Source: Bacteroidales bacterium UBA5537
Lineage (GTDB): Bacteria > Bacteroidota > Bacteroidia > Bacteroidales > Lentimicrobiaceae
Direction: 5' to 3'
NCBI GenBank assembly: GCA_002426025.1
Contig: DINP01000125.1
Span: forward strand, 1-6,963
Length of the DNA stretch: 6,963 nt
Below are positions 1 through 6,536 of this stretch, in pieces. The translations under genes were made by a program, and so were the position numbers. Every line of letters begins with the position of its first letter. Position 1 is the first letter of the stretch. Under the pieces are notes generated by a model, which saw only the letters and a program-made list of their open reading frames with translations, was not told the origin of the DNA and did not search any database.

Positions 1-1845
1 ATCGCTGATGGTGTATTGCGAAATAAGGTTGTTGCACCCATTACCATCGGTAGCCCACAGGTAGTAATTGCCAACGGGCAGGTTAAAAATATCTTCTTCG
101 TTTGATAAAACCGTTCCAGCATTGTTCTTCCATTCAAGGACAATGGGTTCAATTCCGCTGACTGTTAGCCCGCGTATGGCGCCGGTGCTACCACCGCAGG
201 TGGTGGGGGAGAGGATAAGGTTGGTTTCGTTGAGGGTGGGTACAGGAAACCAACTGACCTGCACGGTATCGCGGCCGGTGCAGCCTTCGGTGTTCAGTGC
301 TTCTACCCAATAGTAGCCGGTATCGGCCACAGTGATGCTTTGAGCTGTTGAGCCTGTGCTCCAGAGGTAGCTTTCGAAACCGGTAGTTGCTTGTAATTGA
401 ATCTGGCTTCCTTTGCATACTGTTGTATCATTTCCCGGGTAGGGTTGTGGCAGGTCGCTTACGATGACATCGCGTGAAGCAGTTTCTGTGCGGCCATCGG
501 GGAATCTTACAAATACAGTAACTGTGTAAGTGCCGCCTGTGCTGTATATGTGCTGTGGATTAAGCTCAACGGAAACATTGTTTCCTCCGCTGCCAGGGTC
601 ACCAAAATCCCAGTGAATGCTGTCGGGCAGTGGGTTAAAGTTTGGGGTAAACCGAATAGGCTCACCGGCACAATTTCCTTCAAAACTGAAGCGTAAAAAA
701 TAAGATTGAATAAACTGGGGTAATCCGTTTCTGCTTTTCCGTCCACCAAGATAAACACCTAAAGTGTCATATCCACATGCAATCCCTTCTTCGCCTGGGT
801 TATTTATTACACCCAGATATTCTTTGTTGTATCTGGCAACATATATTTTTCCATCCGGGCCCATCTGTAAGTCCCTGGCAACACCTGCCGGTTCAGCAAT
901 TATCTTCATTGATGAAAGAAATGAACTTTCATCCGGAAGAAGAGAAACGTCGTATTGAATTAACCTGCTGTAAATGGAAGTATAATTAGTAGAGAGGTAT
1001 AAGAATCTTGTGTCTTGCGAAAATTCAACACCACATATTTCGGAATTTATTATATTGGGGTAAAATGTAAACCAGATATTTATTTCACCAGTACTTGCAT
1101 TAAATGATCCGATTTCATTGCCTGGAAGGCCATAAATAGATGCAAAAATTAATTTCCCATCGGGAGAAACTTTCATCTGCCCTCTGCCACCTCCGGAACT
1201 GGTAGCGTTGACATAAGTTAAACAGGGAGATCTGACTGGAATTGTGTTAATACCAGCAGGAGTGATGAGGTAGCTATGATATTCATTATCAGGAGCACTC
1301 AAATTGCGAACAATAACCCATACATCTGTATTGTTTTGATGTCTTACAGCTGTTATTTTGTAAGTAGCTTTGTCAGAACTGGACAATGCCATGTTTTTAA
1401 AAAATGGTTCAATGTCTCCCCGGCCTCCATCAAGAGCCATATTTATAATAGAATAGTAAAGTCCTACACAAGGGTAAGGCGGGATGCTTTCCTCTATACC
1501 AACAGTAAAAATATAGTACTTTTTCTGATTGCCTGGATATGGCACTATAATGCAGTTTTGGGTTCCGTTTCCCCCAAGCAACCCCGACCCATTTGGCATT
1601 TGCTGATGGTTCCTGTTATATACTACTTCGCCATTTGTATAGAATAGTAGGTTGCCTGTTGTGTCACTGATAGTTGAACAGCCATTCCATGAATACATGG
1701 CACTATTGTATAATGCCATAGGCACTCCAGAAGGAAATGCTATTCCGGAATATTCACCAAAGTACCAATTATTCGATTCCTTTTGGGCATAAACATCGGA
1801 AACGAAAAAACAGAAAAGTATTGTAAAGAATAAATTATTTTTCAT
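1..1845 (-). CDS. Giant propeller/PKD/Ig/SprB-repeat secreted protein, 3' end outside window
   Basis: Read on the minus strand from the ATG at 1845, the frame is open for 615 codons to the left edge, so the C-terminus is missing. Residues 1-20 form a Sec signal peptide (MKNNLFF start, hydrophobic core, VYA before Q21). Residues about 25-385 contain NNWYFG, SDTTGNLLFYTNG, YYIFTVG, SPDGKL and GPDGKIY, typical of the WD40/propeller-like N-terminal half of Bacteroidota surface proteins. A PKD domain follows at about 395-462 (HWDFGD, then the HIYSTGGTYTVTV strand), an Ig-like module at about 468-532 (GNDTTVCKG, SYLWSTG, DTGYYWVEA), and an SprB-like repeat at about 545-612 (TTCGGSTGAIRG, LPVGNYYLWATDGNGC). 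It is collinear with the giant gene at 2959-6399, so a type B T9SS sorting domain is expected beyond the edge (inference). An in-frame ATG at 1851 would add two residues; 1845 leaves more room after the upstream hairpin. Role: probably a cell-surface or secreted adhesin-like protein; ligand unknown. Confidence 0.9.
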   Translation of the reverse strand, partial: MKNNLFFTILFCFFVSDVYAQKESNNWYFGEYSGIAFPSGVPMALYNSAMYSWNGCSTISDTTGNLLFYTNGEVVYNRNHQQMPNGSGLLGGNGTQNCIIVPYPGNQKKYYIFTVGIEESIPPYPCVGLYYSIINMALDGGRGDIEPFFKNMALSSSDKATYKITAVRHQNNTDVWVIVRNLSAPDNEYHSYLITPAGINTIPVRSPCLTYVNATSSGGGRGQMKVSPDGKLIFASIYGLPGNEIGSFNASTGEINIWFTFYPNIINSEICGVEFSQDTRFLYLSTNYTSIYSRLIQYDVSLLPDESSFLSSMKIIAEPAGVARDLQMGPDGKIYVARYNKEYLGVINNPGEEGIACGYDTLGVYLGGRKSRNGLPQFIQSYFLRFSFEGNCAGEPIRFTPNFNPLPDSIHWDFGDPGSGGNNVSVELNPQHIYSTGGTYTVTVFVRFPDGRTETASRDVIVSDLPQPYPGNDTTVCKGSQIQLQATTGFESYLWSTGSTAQSITVADTGYYWVEALNTEGCTGRDTVQVSWFPVPTLNETNLILSPTTCGGSTGAIRGLTVSGIEPIVLEWKNNAGTVLSNEEDIFNLPVGNYYLWATDGNGCNNLISQYTISD

Positions 1846-1853
1846 GATCATGA
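1842..1853. repeat. Perfect 12-bp palindrome over the start codons
   Basis: TCATGATCATGA equals its own reverse complement. It covers both candidate ATG codons (1845 and 1851) of the left giant gene and contains a central TGATCA. It may be chance, since two close ATG codons separated by ATC produce it automatically. A role in translation or protein binding is only a possibility. Confidence 0.3.
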
Positions 1854-1856
1854 TTT

Positions 1857-1898
1857 AAAAACAGACCAGGCGCCTATGGGAACTCCTGGCCTGTTTTT
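1857..1898 (-). terminator. Hairpin terminator or attenuator between small and giant gene
   Basis: On the minus strand AAAAACAGGCCAGG pairs with CCTGGTCTGTTTTT, a 14-bp stem with one G-U wobble and a 14-base loop, ending in a U run. It begins 6 bases after the stop codon of the 138-residue gene and ends 11 bases before the ATG at 1845. As an intrinsic terminator it would cut off most transcripts of the small gene; read-through would supply the giant gene. The arms are nearly symmetric, so it could also work in the other direction, but no plus-strand gene is seen there. Confidence 0.75.
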
Positions 1899-1904
1899 AA
1901 GAAA

Positions 1905-2321
1905 TTACGGATAGGTCATGTTTACTGTGAGGGTAACACCATTGTATAAATCACTGCATCTTAATGCTGAAGATCGTGCTTCACCTGAGCAGGTTATAGT
2001 TTCATCATCGTCCTGATATCTTTCTACTTTTACAACCAATCTGTATTTCAGTGGATAATCGTCAATGTTGCAGTCCCAATTAGTTATAGACTTTGACCAG
2101 GATAACAAATTCAAGCCAAGGTTTTCACTAAAACCTTGAACTATCGGAGTTGATGTTGGAATATAAATCAAAGCCCAGGTTACTTTGTAATATGAATCAT
2201 GGCTCTGAACTTCACAATAGGAATTCCAGTTAACTGTGAAGGTGGGATCTTGCGCTTTTACTGTTATGCTTGTAGCAATCAAAAAAGTCAGTATTAACAA
2301 TAATTTGGTTATTGGTTTCAT
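1905..2321 (-). CDS. Small secreted four-cysteine protein, partner of left giant gene
   Basis: A 138-residue protein starting MKPITKLLLILTFLIATS, a clear Sec signal peptide with likely cleavage after VKA (residue 23, before Q24). The mature part of about 115 residues has four cysteines (36, 84, 111, 122), beta-rich alternating sequence, and no membrane segment, T9SS sorting domain or lipobox. I do not recognise a family. It resembles the 126-residue protein at 6537-6917: FTV after the signal, cysteine gaps of 48/27/11 against 42/26/12, and C-S-G...SS.L.CSD against C-K-G...SSLL.SCED. An in-frame ATG at 2372 would add 17 residues in front of the signal peptide; I reject it because the signal peptide begins naturally at 2321. 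No Shine-Dalgarno sequence is visible, as is usual in Bacteroidota. It lies 59 bases upstream of the left giant gene, across a hairpin. Probably a periplasmic or exported partner; the disulfide arrangement is inferred. Confidence 0.85.
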   Translation of the reverse strand: MKPITKLLLILTFLIATSITVKAQDPTFTVNWNSYCEVQSHDSYYKVTWALIYIPTSTPIVQGFSENLGLNLLSWSKSITNWDCNIDDYPLKYRLVVKVERYQDDDETITCSGEARSSALRCSDLYNGVTLTVNMTYP

Positions 2322-2358
2322 AACAAATAGTTTTGAGTAAATAAAAATTGAATGAAAT

Positions 2359-2384
2359 GGAATTTTAGCCATGGCAAAAATTCC
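2359..2384. promoter_or_regulatory. Imperfect 26-base palindrome, possible operator
   Basis: Two 13-base arms, GGAATTTTAGCCA and TGGCAAAAATTCC, are reverse complements except for one position, around a central GCCATGGC. The right end ATTCC is followed by GT and GGAAT (2387-2391), giving a second small dyad. It lies 37 bases upstream of the ATG of the 138-residue gene. Lack of a strong T run on either side argues against a terminator, so an operator or an mRNA leader hairpin is more likely. No binding protein can be named. Confidence 0.35.
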
Positions 2385-2508
2385 GTGGAATATTTACTCT
2401 TTACTAAGGAGGAAATCTCTTCAGATTACCCGAAAATTGCAGGTCTTTGCCTGTACTACTGATGCAGTGTTTTAACAGGCTTGTGCAGCAATTAGCCGGG
2501 TTACAATA

Positions 2509-2517
2509 CCCCCCCCC
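2509..2517. repeat. Nine-base C/G homopolymer
   Basis: Nine consecutive C on the plus strand (G on the minus strand) in AT-rich DNA. On the minus strand it encodes three glycines within the doubtful 65-codon frame. Such tracts are prone to slippage and to sequencing error, so the frame around it is uncertain. Confidence 0.6.
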
Positions 2518-2646
2518 GAAACATCCACGCTGCAGCAAACGGGCAATAGGTTGTTGTTTTCGGTAAGGTATTGCAGGTTCATTTTCAATGAATAATTTCA
2601 ATGATATTCAAAAGTAATAAAAATTACGATGGGATACAATTGTTAA

Positions 2647-2794
2647 TCAGTTTTTAAGCTGAAGGTCATATAAGGTTGCATTACTCCCCCCGCCAGGGCC
2701 ATCCTTCCCATCCCTCTGTTGGTTCTGTTGTCTCAAAGAAGCACTGTACCCAGCGGTTATAGATTGACAGTTGGTACTGTACCAGCAAATCAGA
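2647..2794 (-). pseudogene. Frameshifted remnant of a T9SS type B (CHU_C) sorting domain
   Basis: On the minus strand, 2794 to about 2720 translates as SDLLVQYQLSIYNRWVQCFF followed by ETTEPTE, matching the intact sorting domain of the neighbouring giant protein (DLISQYHLSIYNRWGECFF, then ETND). The downstream match to DGKD and the following glycines (DGKDGPGGG) lies in another frame, showing a single-base-scale indel near 2720. The first frame ends at a TAA at 2681-2683, the second at a TGA at 2647-2649. DNA identity is visible too: a 15-base block GGGATGGGAAGGATG occurs in both copies, and TCAAAGAAGCACT (plus strand) is shared. The conserved NRWG motif has become NRWV, the N-terminal PNAFTPNGDG half is absent, and the usual VTLIK-type ending is missing. 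It is a dead 3' fragment of a paralogous giant gene, lying 165 bases downstream of the intact gene. Confidence 0.8.
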
Positions 2795-2869
2795 CACTGT
2801 TAATAACACAAATAACCCCCTGAATAACACCAGTTAAGTTGCAACTATTGATAGTAAGGGGAGCAAGAG

Positions 2870-2895
2870 AAAGCCGGTTTATGCCGGCTTTTTTT
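2870..2895. terminator. Bidirectional intrinsic terminator
   Basis: AAAGCCGG and CCGGCTTT form an 8-bp GC-rich stem around the six-base loop TTTATG, followed on the plus strand by a continuous T run (2889-2895). On the minus strand the hairpin is preceded by seven A and followed by the weaker run TTTCTCTT. The only visible gene that needs it is the right giant gene on the minus strand, whose stop codon lies 63 bases upstream; no plus-strand gene is seen on the left. Confidence 0.75.
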
Positions 2896-2901
2896 ATTTC
2901 C

Positions 2902-2953
2902 GCTCAGTTGGTTAGAGCATCCCGACGTTAAGTCGGGAGGGTCGCTAGTTCAA
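2902..2953 (+). pseudogene. Truncated tRNA-like relic
   Basis: The sequence carries a perfect D arm (GCTC, loop AGTTGGTTA, GAGC), an anticodon-like hairpin (CCCGAC, loop GTTAA, GTCGGG), and the start of a T arm (GGGTCGCTAGTTCAAG). No acceptor stem can be formed, the 3' half of the T arm and any CCA are missing, and the anticodon loop lacks the normal T at position 33. It resembles a decayed tRNA with a GTT-like loop, perhaps originally Asn, but identity is uncertain. It abuts the 3' end of the giant gene, as integration or recombination scars at tRNA genes often do (inference). Confidence 0.5.
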
Positions 2954-2958
2954 GGAAA

Positions 2959-5900
2959 CTATTTTATTAGTGTCACCGCCCCCCTCATCTGATACGCCTT
3001 CCCCATCTGATTTGAATAACTCAGCACCCAATTATAAACCCCCGGTAATTCATCCTTCCCATCCCATGCTCTTGACGTGTCATTGGTTTCAAAGAAGCAC
3101 TCTCCCCAGCGGTTGTATATGGAAAGGTGGTACTGGCTTATGAGGTCGGGTTTTGTGATGATGGGTTTGAAGGAGTCATTCAGGCCATCGCCGTTTGGTG
3201 TAAAGGCATTCGGGACATATACAGGCACTGCCACATTAACCAGCATGGCGGTATCTCTTGATTCGCAGCCTTCGGTGGTTTTAATGATTACGGAGTATTC
3301 GCCTTCTTCAGTTACTGTTATGAAGTAATTGGTTTCACCGTTACTCCATTCGTAGGAGGCATAGCCTTGCCGGGCTTCGAGGGTATACTGATTTTCGAAG
3401 GGGATGGGGCTTTCTGGGAAGTTGGCGGTGGGTAGTGGGACTACATTAAGTGTTACTGTATCTTTTACATTACAGCCGTAATCATCGCTTACTGAGATAA
3501 TATAATTACCTGACTGATCAGCACCCAAGTCAAATAACCATATTGGAGTGTCATTGGTTGTTGACCCATCAGGTTTTGTCCATTCCAACACATATGGTGG
3601 TACTCCCAGAAAAACATCACCTGATATTACCGTGAAATCACCTTCACAGAGACTTTTATCTCCATTAGTAACCAATACAGGCGGATCGCTAATTATTACC
3701 TCTCCGTCAATAGGGGCACATGGTATATTATTCCCGTTTTCATCCTTGAAATAGCTGCTTCCGGGTATATCCCAGTGAACTTCAGCCAATCCTGTCTGTC
3801 TTGTTTCAAATACAAGGTTGGCAAGGGTAGTTGTATCATTCAATGCAAGCGGACTTGCCCCATGCCATTCCAGTTCTACCCTGTTAGGGAATTCAGTAAC
3901 AACTAGAGCCGGGTGAAACAATTCATCATAACCAATGCAATCCATCAACAGGCTATTGAACTGTACTGTTGCTTTAAAATCTTTAACGCCATTAAGGTTA
4001 GAAACCTTTAATACGGAGGTTGCCATCTTATACATGCATTGCCGGTCTTTTCCAGCAAGTGCCGATAACTGGTAACCGGTTTCAGATGTAACAGTTATCG
4101 TTAAAGTAGTGTCACAGCCATATTTATCAGTAATAGTTACATCATACACATCAGGTGCCAGAGCTTCAAAGTATCCGGAATCCTGTGCAGCTCCACCGTT
4201 GAGTTGATAGTACAGACTATCACCTGTTGCTGTAACTGATATTGTTCCATTCGCATTAGCACCTGTAGCATTGGTTGAACCGATGAAAGTTACCACGGGG
4301 CCTCCTGAATTATTCACCCATACCGGATTATTATTGTAAATAGCCTCGCAGCCCTGAGCGTCTTTTGCCCATATCATGTATTCTCCCGGAGGCAGATTAT
4401 CAAAAATACCCTGGTTGTCATACCATGTATTCCCGCCATCTGATGAAAAAAGGAGCAGGTCGCTGAATACTGAAGTTTGAACCTCAATACTACCGTTTGA
4501 TAGTCCACAGGTGGCATTATTTCCATCAGCTGATTCAATTATCAGGTATGCATCCGAATTAATTACATTAAAAGGGGTTGGAACTTGTGTAATACACCCG
4601 GTAGTATCATTTAAAGTCAGAAAGTAATTCCCAGCCGGTAGTCCTAAAATTTCTATCTCTGTTCCTACCAGATTTCCATTGCCATCATGCCATTCAACAG
4701 TTGCAGCCGGTGATACCTGAATACCTCTTATGGCACCTGTGCTGTTACCACAGGTTGTGTTAGAGATCTGAACATTTGAAATATCAAGAAAAACAGGCGG
4801 ATACAAGCCAATATGAATAGTATCGGAGCCATAACAGTTAAGCTCATTCTTAACCCTTACATGGTAATAACCTGTATCTTTTACAGTATAAAACTGGCCG
4901 GCAGGTGGGAACTGTCCATTCCACACATATTGTGTAAATCCTGCACCTGCGTCCAATTGAATCGTTGCTGCCTTACACATCAGGGTATCATTTCCAAGCC
5001 TGGGCCCAGGAGCTGCAAGCACCTCCACCTCCCTTGATGTCTCTTCAATCCTGCCATCCGGGTATTCAACATGTGCATGTACTTCATAATTGCCTCCCGA
5101 CTGGAAAACATGCGTCGGGTTAAAATCAGTTGATGTACTACCATCACCAAAGTTCCAAACTATACTATCAGGTTCAGGGATAAAGCGGTGGCGGAAGGTG
5201 AATGGAGTTTTGGCACATGGACCGCCTTGCCAAACGAAGCGATAGAGTAATTCAGACATAAAAGTAGGAAGCATGACCCGATGGTTTTGTAATACTTCAG
5301 GGCCCAGAAAGATTGCATTTTTTACTAAACTGCATTCACTGTCTCGAGCCCACACGTCATGTATTATATCAAGGAATCTGTCTGAATTACCCTGTAGATG
5401 GTCCCCATAGATTTTTCCGTCAGGTGCAAGTTGTAATCTTTTTGTATAGCAAGTATCTATAACTATTCCTGAATTAACGAATTGAGCTGAATCAATTTTT
5501 GTCAAATCATATTGATATAACAAGGAATAGTTTGTATCAGATGAAACCGTACAATAAACCAATTTAGAATCAGGTGAAATTTCCATCCCGTACATTCCCC
5601 TTGATGAACCATAACTATAATACTCACTTATCATAAAATGGTGAATAATTTGCCCTGTTGAAGCATTAAAACTTGAAATATCCAGAGCTCCATGATGATT
5701 AGCGTTACTTGAATGTAATGAGATCATTTTTTTTCTATCCTGTGATACTTTTATTTCACCATCAATTGCTATATTAAAAAGTGTCATATTAGGTGCATAA
5801 CTTATTACTGGAACTGGATCTAAACCAGTTGGTGTTAAAAGAAATACTGCCCAACTCTGAATGTTATTATTGTCTTTAGTCCGTGTGATAATCCAAAAAT

Positions 5901-6399
5901 CTCTGTTATTTGAATGTCTGACAGCTGCAACTCTATGACGTGCCCATACTCCTTCATCAACAAGAATGTTCTTAGAGGTAACTGCTCCTTTGCCATTATC
6001 CAATGAAATATCTATAATGCTGTATCTAAGTCCGATAACTAGATCCTCACCCCCAACAGTAAATATATAGTATTGATTTGAGTTACCGGGATTAGGAACA
6101 ATGACAGCTGGTTGATTATTATTTCCGGCAAATAAACCAAAGCCATTCTGCAATGTATCCAGATCAGTATTCCAAACTGTATTCCCATCTGTATAGAATA
6201 ATAGCTTACCGGTCGTGTCGGATAGACATGTAGAATTAAGCATATAGTCAATGCTTTTATCAATGATCACAGGATAACCTGAATTAAAATCTAAACCTTC
6301 ACGTGGTGAAAAATACCAGTTATTTGCCTGGTTTTGACTTATTGCCAAGATAGGAAATAGAAAGAATAATGCAGTTAATAACTTTTGAATATATATCAT
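2959..6399 (-). CDS. Giant T9SS type B cargo: propeller, PKD, Ig-like, SprB, cohesin-like, CHU_C
   Basis: A complete 1146-residue secreted protein. Domains: signal peptide 1-21 (cleavage AIS before Q22); propeller-like region about 24-385 (NNWYFS, SDTTGKLLFYTDG, YYIFTVG, APDGKIYG); PKD about 395-461 (WNFGDGS, HVFQSGGNYEV); Ig-like about 468-532; SprB-like repeats about 545-605 (TTCGNSTGAIRG), 625-686 (TCGLSNGSIEV) and 705-772; cohesin-like beta-domain about 785-905; Ig-like modules about 906-987 and 988-1055; CHU_C sorting domain about 1061-1146 (YVPNAFTPNGDGLND, LSIYNRWGE, VTLIK end). In this family the C-terminal domain directs passage through the T9SS outer-membrane channel, so the protein should be surface-bound or released. 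PKD, SprB-like and cohesin-like modules suggest adhesion or carbohydrate/protein binding; no catalytic domain was seen. Start chosen at ATG 6399; a TTG at 6414 would add five residues and is less likely. It lies 137 bases after the 126-residue gene and is a paralogue of the left giant gene. Confidence 0.95.
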   Translation of the reverse strand: MIYIQKLLTALFFLFPILAISQNQANNWYFSPREGLDFNSGYPVIIDKSIDYMLNSTCLSDTTGKLLFYTDGNTVWNTDLDTLQNGFGLFAGNNNQPAVIVPNPGNSNQYYIFTVGGEDLVIGLRYSIIDISLDNGKGAVTSKNILVDEGVWARHRVAAVRHSNNRDFWIITRTKDNNNIQSWAVFLLTPTGLDPVPVISYAPNMTLFNIAIDGEIKVSQDRKKMISLHSSNANHHGALDISSFNASTGQIIHHFMISEYYSYGSSRGMYGMEISPDSKLVYCTVSSDTNYSLLYQYDLTKIDSAQFVNSGIVIDTCYTKRLQLAPDGKIYGDHLQGNSDRFLDIIHDVWARDSECSLVKNAIFLGPEVLQNHRVMLPTFMSELLYRFVWQGGPCAKTPFTFRHRFIPEPDSIVWNFGDGSTSTDFNPTHVFQSGGNYEVHAHVEYPDGRIEETSREVEVLAAPGPRLGNDTLMCKAATIQLDAGAGFTQYVWNGQFPPAGQFYTVKDTGYYHVRVKNELNCYGSDTIHIGLYPPVFLDISNVQISNTTCGNSTGAIRGIQVSPAATVEWHDGNGNLVGTEIEILGLPAGNYFLTLNDTTGCITQVPTPFNVINSDAYLIIESADGNNATCGLSNGSIEVQTSVFSDLLLFSSDGGNTWYDNQGIFDNLPPGEYMIWAKDAQGCEAIYNNNPVWVNNSGGPVVTFIGSTNATGANANGTISVTATGDSLYYQLNGGAAQDSGYFEALAPDVYDVTITDKYGCDTTLTITVTSETGYQLSALAGKDRQCMYKMATSVLKVSNLNGVKDFKATVQFNSLLMDCIGYDELFHPALVVTEFPNRVELEWHGASPLALNDTTTLANLVFETRQTGLAEVHWDIPGSSYFKDENGNNIPCAPIDGEVIISDPPVLVTNGDKSLCEGDFTVISGDVFLGVPPYVLEWTKPDGSTTNDTPIWLFDLGADQSGNYIISVSDDYGCNVKDTVTLNVVPLPTANFPESPIPFENQYTLEARQGYASYEWSNGETNYFITVTEEGEYSVIIKTTEGCESRDTAMLVNVAVPVYVPNAFTPNGDGLNDSFKPIITKPDLISQYHLSIYNRWGECFFETNDTSRAWDGKDELPGVYNWVLSYSNQMGKAYQMRGAVTLIK

Positions 6400-6456
6400 T
6401 ATATTTTCAAACAAGAGAGACGTTCTTTTATTTTTAGTAATTAGAAGACTATTAAA

Positions 6457-6527
6457 AATGCAAGCTACTTCAATTTATTTAAAAATCAGCGTGCAAATTG
6501 ATAAAGAAAAAAGAAGTAACTTGCATT
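6457..6527 (-). repeat. Long-loop inverted repeat between small and giant gene
   Basis: On the minus strand AATGCAAGTTACTTC (6527-6513) pairs with GAAGTAGCTTGCATT (6471-6457), a 15-bp stem with one G-U wobble and a 41-base A/T-rich loop, followed by further T. It starts about 9 bases after the stop of the 126-residue gene and ends 57 bases before the ATG at 6399. The loop is too long for a typical intrinsic terminator, so mRNA stabilisation or attenuation is as likely. Its position matches the hairpin at 1857-1898 in the other gene pair. Confidence 0.6.
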
Positions 6528-6536
6528 CTTTGTTTT

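Larger units (their letters stand above)
2322..2958. other. 637-base intergenic scar without a convincing gene
   Basis: In plus-strand order this stretch holds the A/T-rich leader of the 138-residue gene with a 26-base imperfect palindrome (2359-2384), a doubtful minus-strand frame (2404-2601), a nine-C homopolymer (2509-2517), a decayed CHU_C fragment (2647-2794), a bidirectional hairpin terminator (2870-2895), and a truncated tRNA-like sequence (2902-2953) that stops just short of the right giant gene. The minus frame 2404-2601 would give 65 residues with five cysteines, including the string CFGGGYCNPANCC. It can only start at TTG (2601), has no signal peptide and no recognised family, so I do not call it a gene. 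The mixture of broken pieces suggests repeated rearrangement. Confidence 0.6.

Noticed and set aside
188..758. Minus-strand frames at 188-418 and 507-758
   Set aside because: Both are out-of-frame shadows; the true frame through this region encodes the PKD, Ig-like and SprB-like modules and remains open from 1845 to position 1.
1276..1647. A 123-codon plus-strand frame
   Set aside because: It lies fully antisense to the uninterrupted propeller coding frame of the left giant gene, shows no family motif, and has no leader features.
2322..2372. A 17-residue N-terminal extension of the 138-residue protein
   Set aside because: It would bury the signal peptide behind MAKIPFHSIFIYSKLFV, and its ATG sits inside the palindrome at 2359-2384; MKPITK at 2321 is a standard signal-peptide start.
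2902..2953. Functional tRNA gene
   Set aside because: No acceptor stem, no complete T arm and no normal anticodon loop can be drawn.
4300..5000. CRISPR array or DNA-level tandem repeat in the SprB region
   Set aside because: The repetition is at the protein-domain level with diverged DNA; there are no identical repeats with regular spacers.
3077..5037. Plus-strand frames at 3077-3328, 3548-3754 and 4813-5037
   Set aside because: They are antisense to well-supported Ig-like, cohesin-like and CHU_C coding sequence and have no recognisable protein features.
6400..6414. TTG start giving a 1151-residue giant protein
   Set aside because: An in-frame ATG five codons later (6399) begins the signal peptide directly and needs no rare start.
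6400..6536. Bacteroidota-type promoter (TAnnTTTG with an upstream TTTG) before the right giant gene
   Set aside because: The best candidate, TCAATTTG on the minus strand, has a mismatch and lacks a properly spaced upstream element, so I do not call it.
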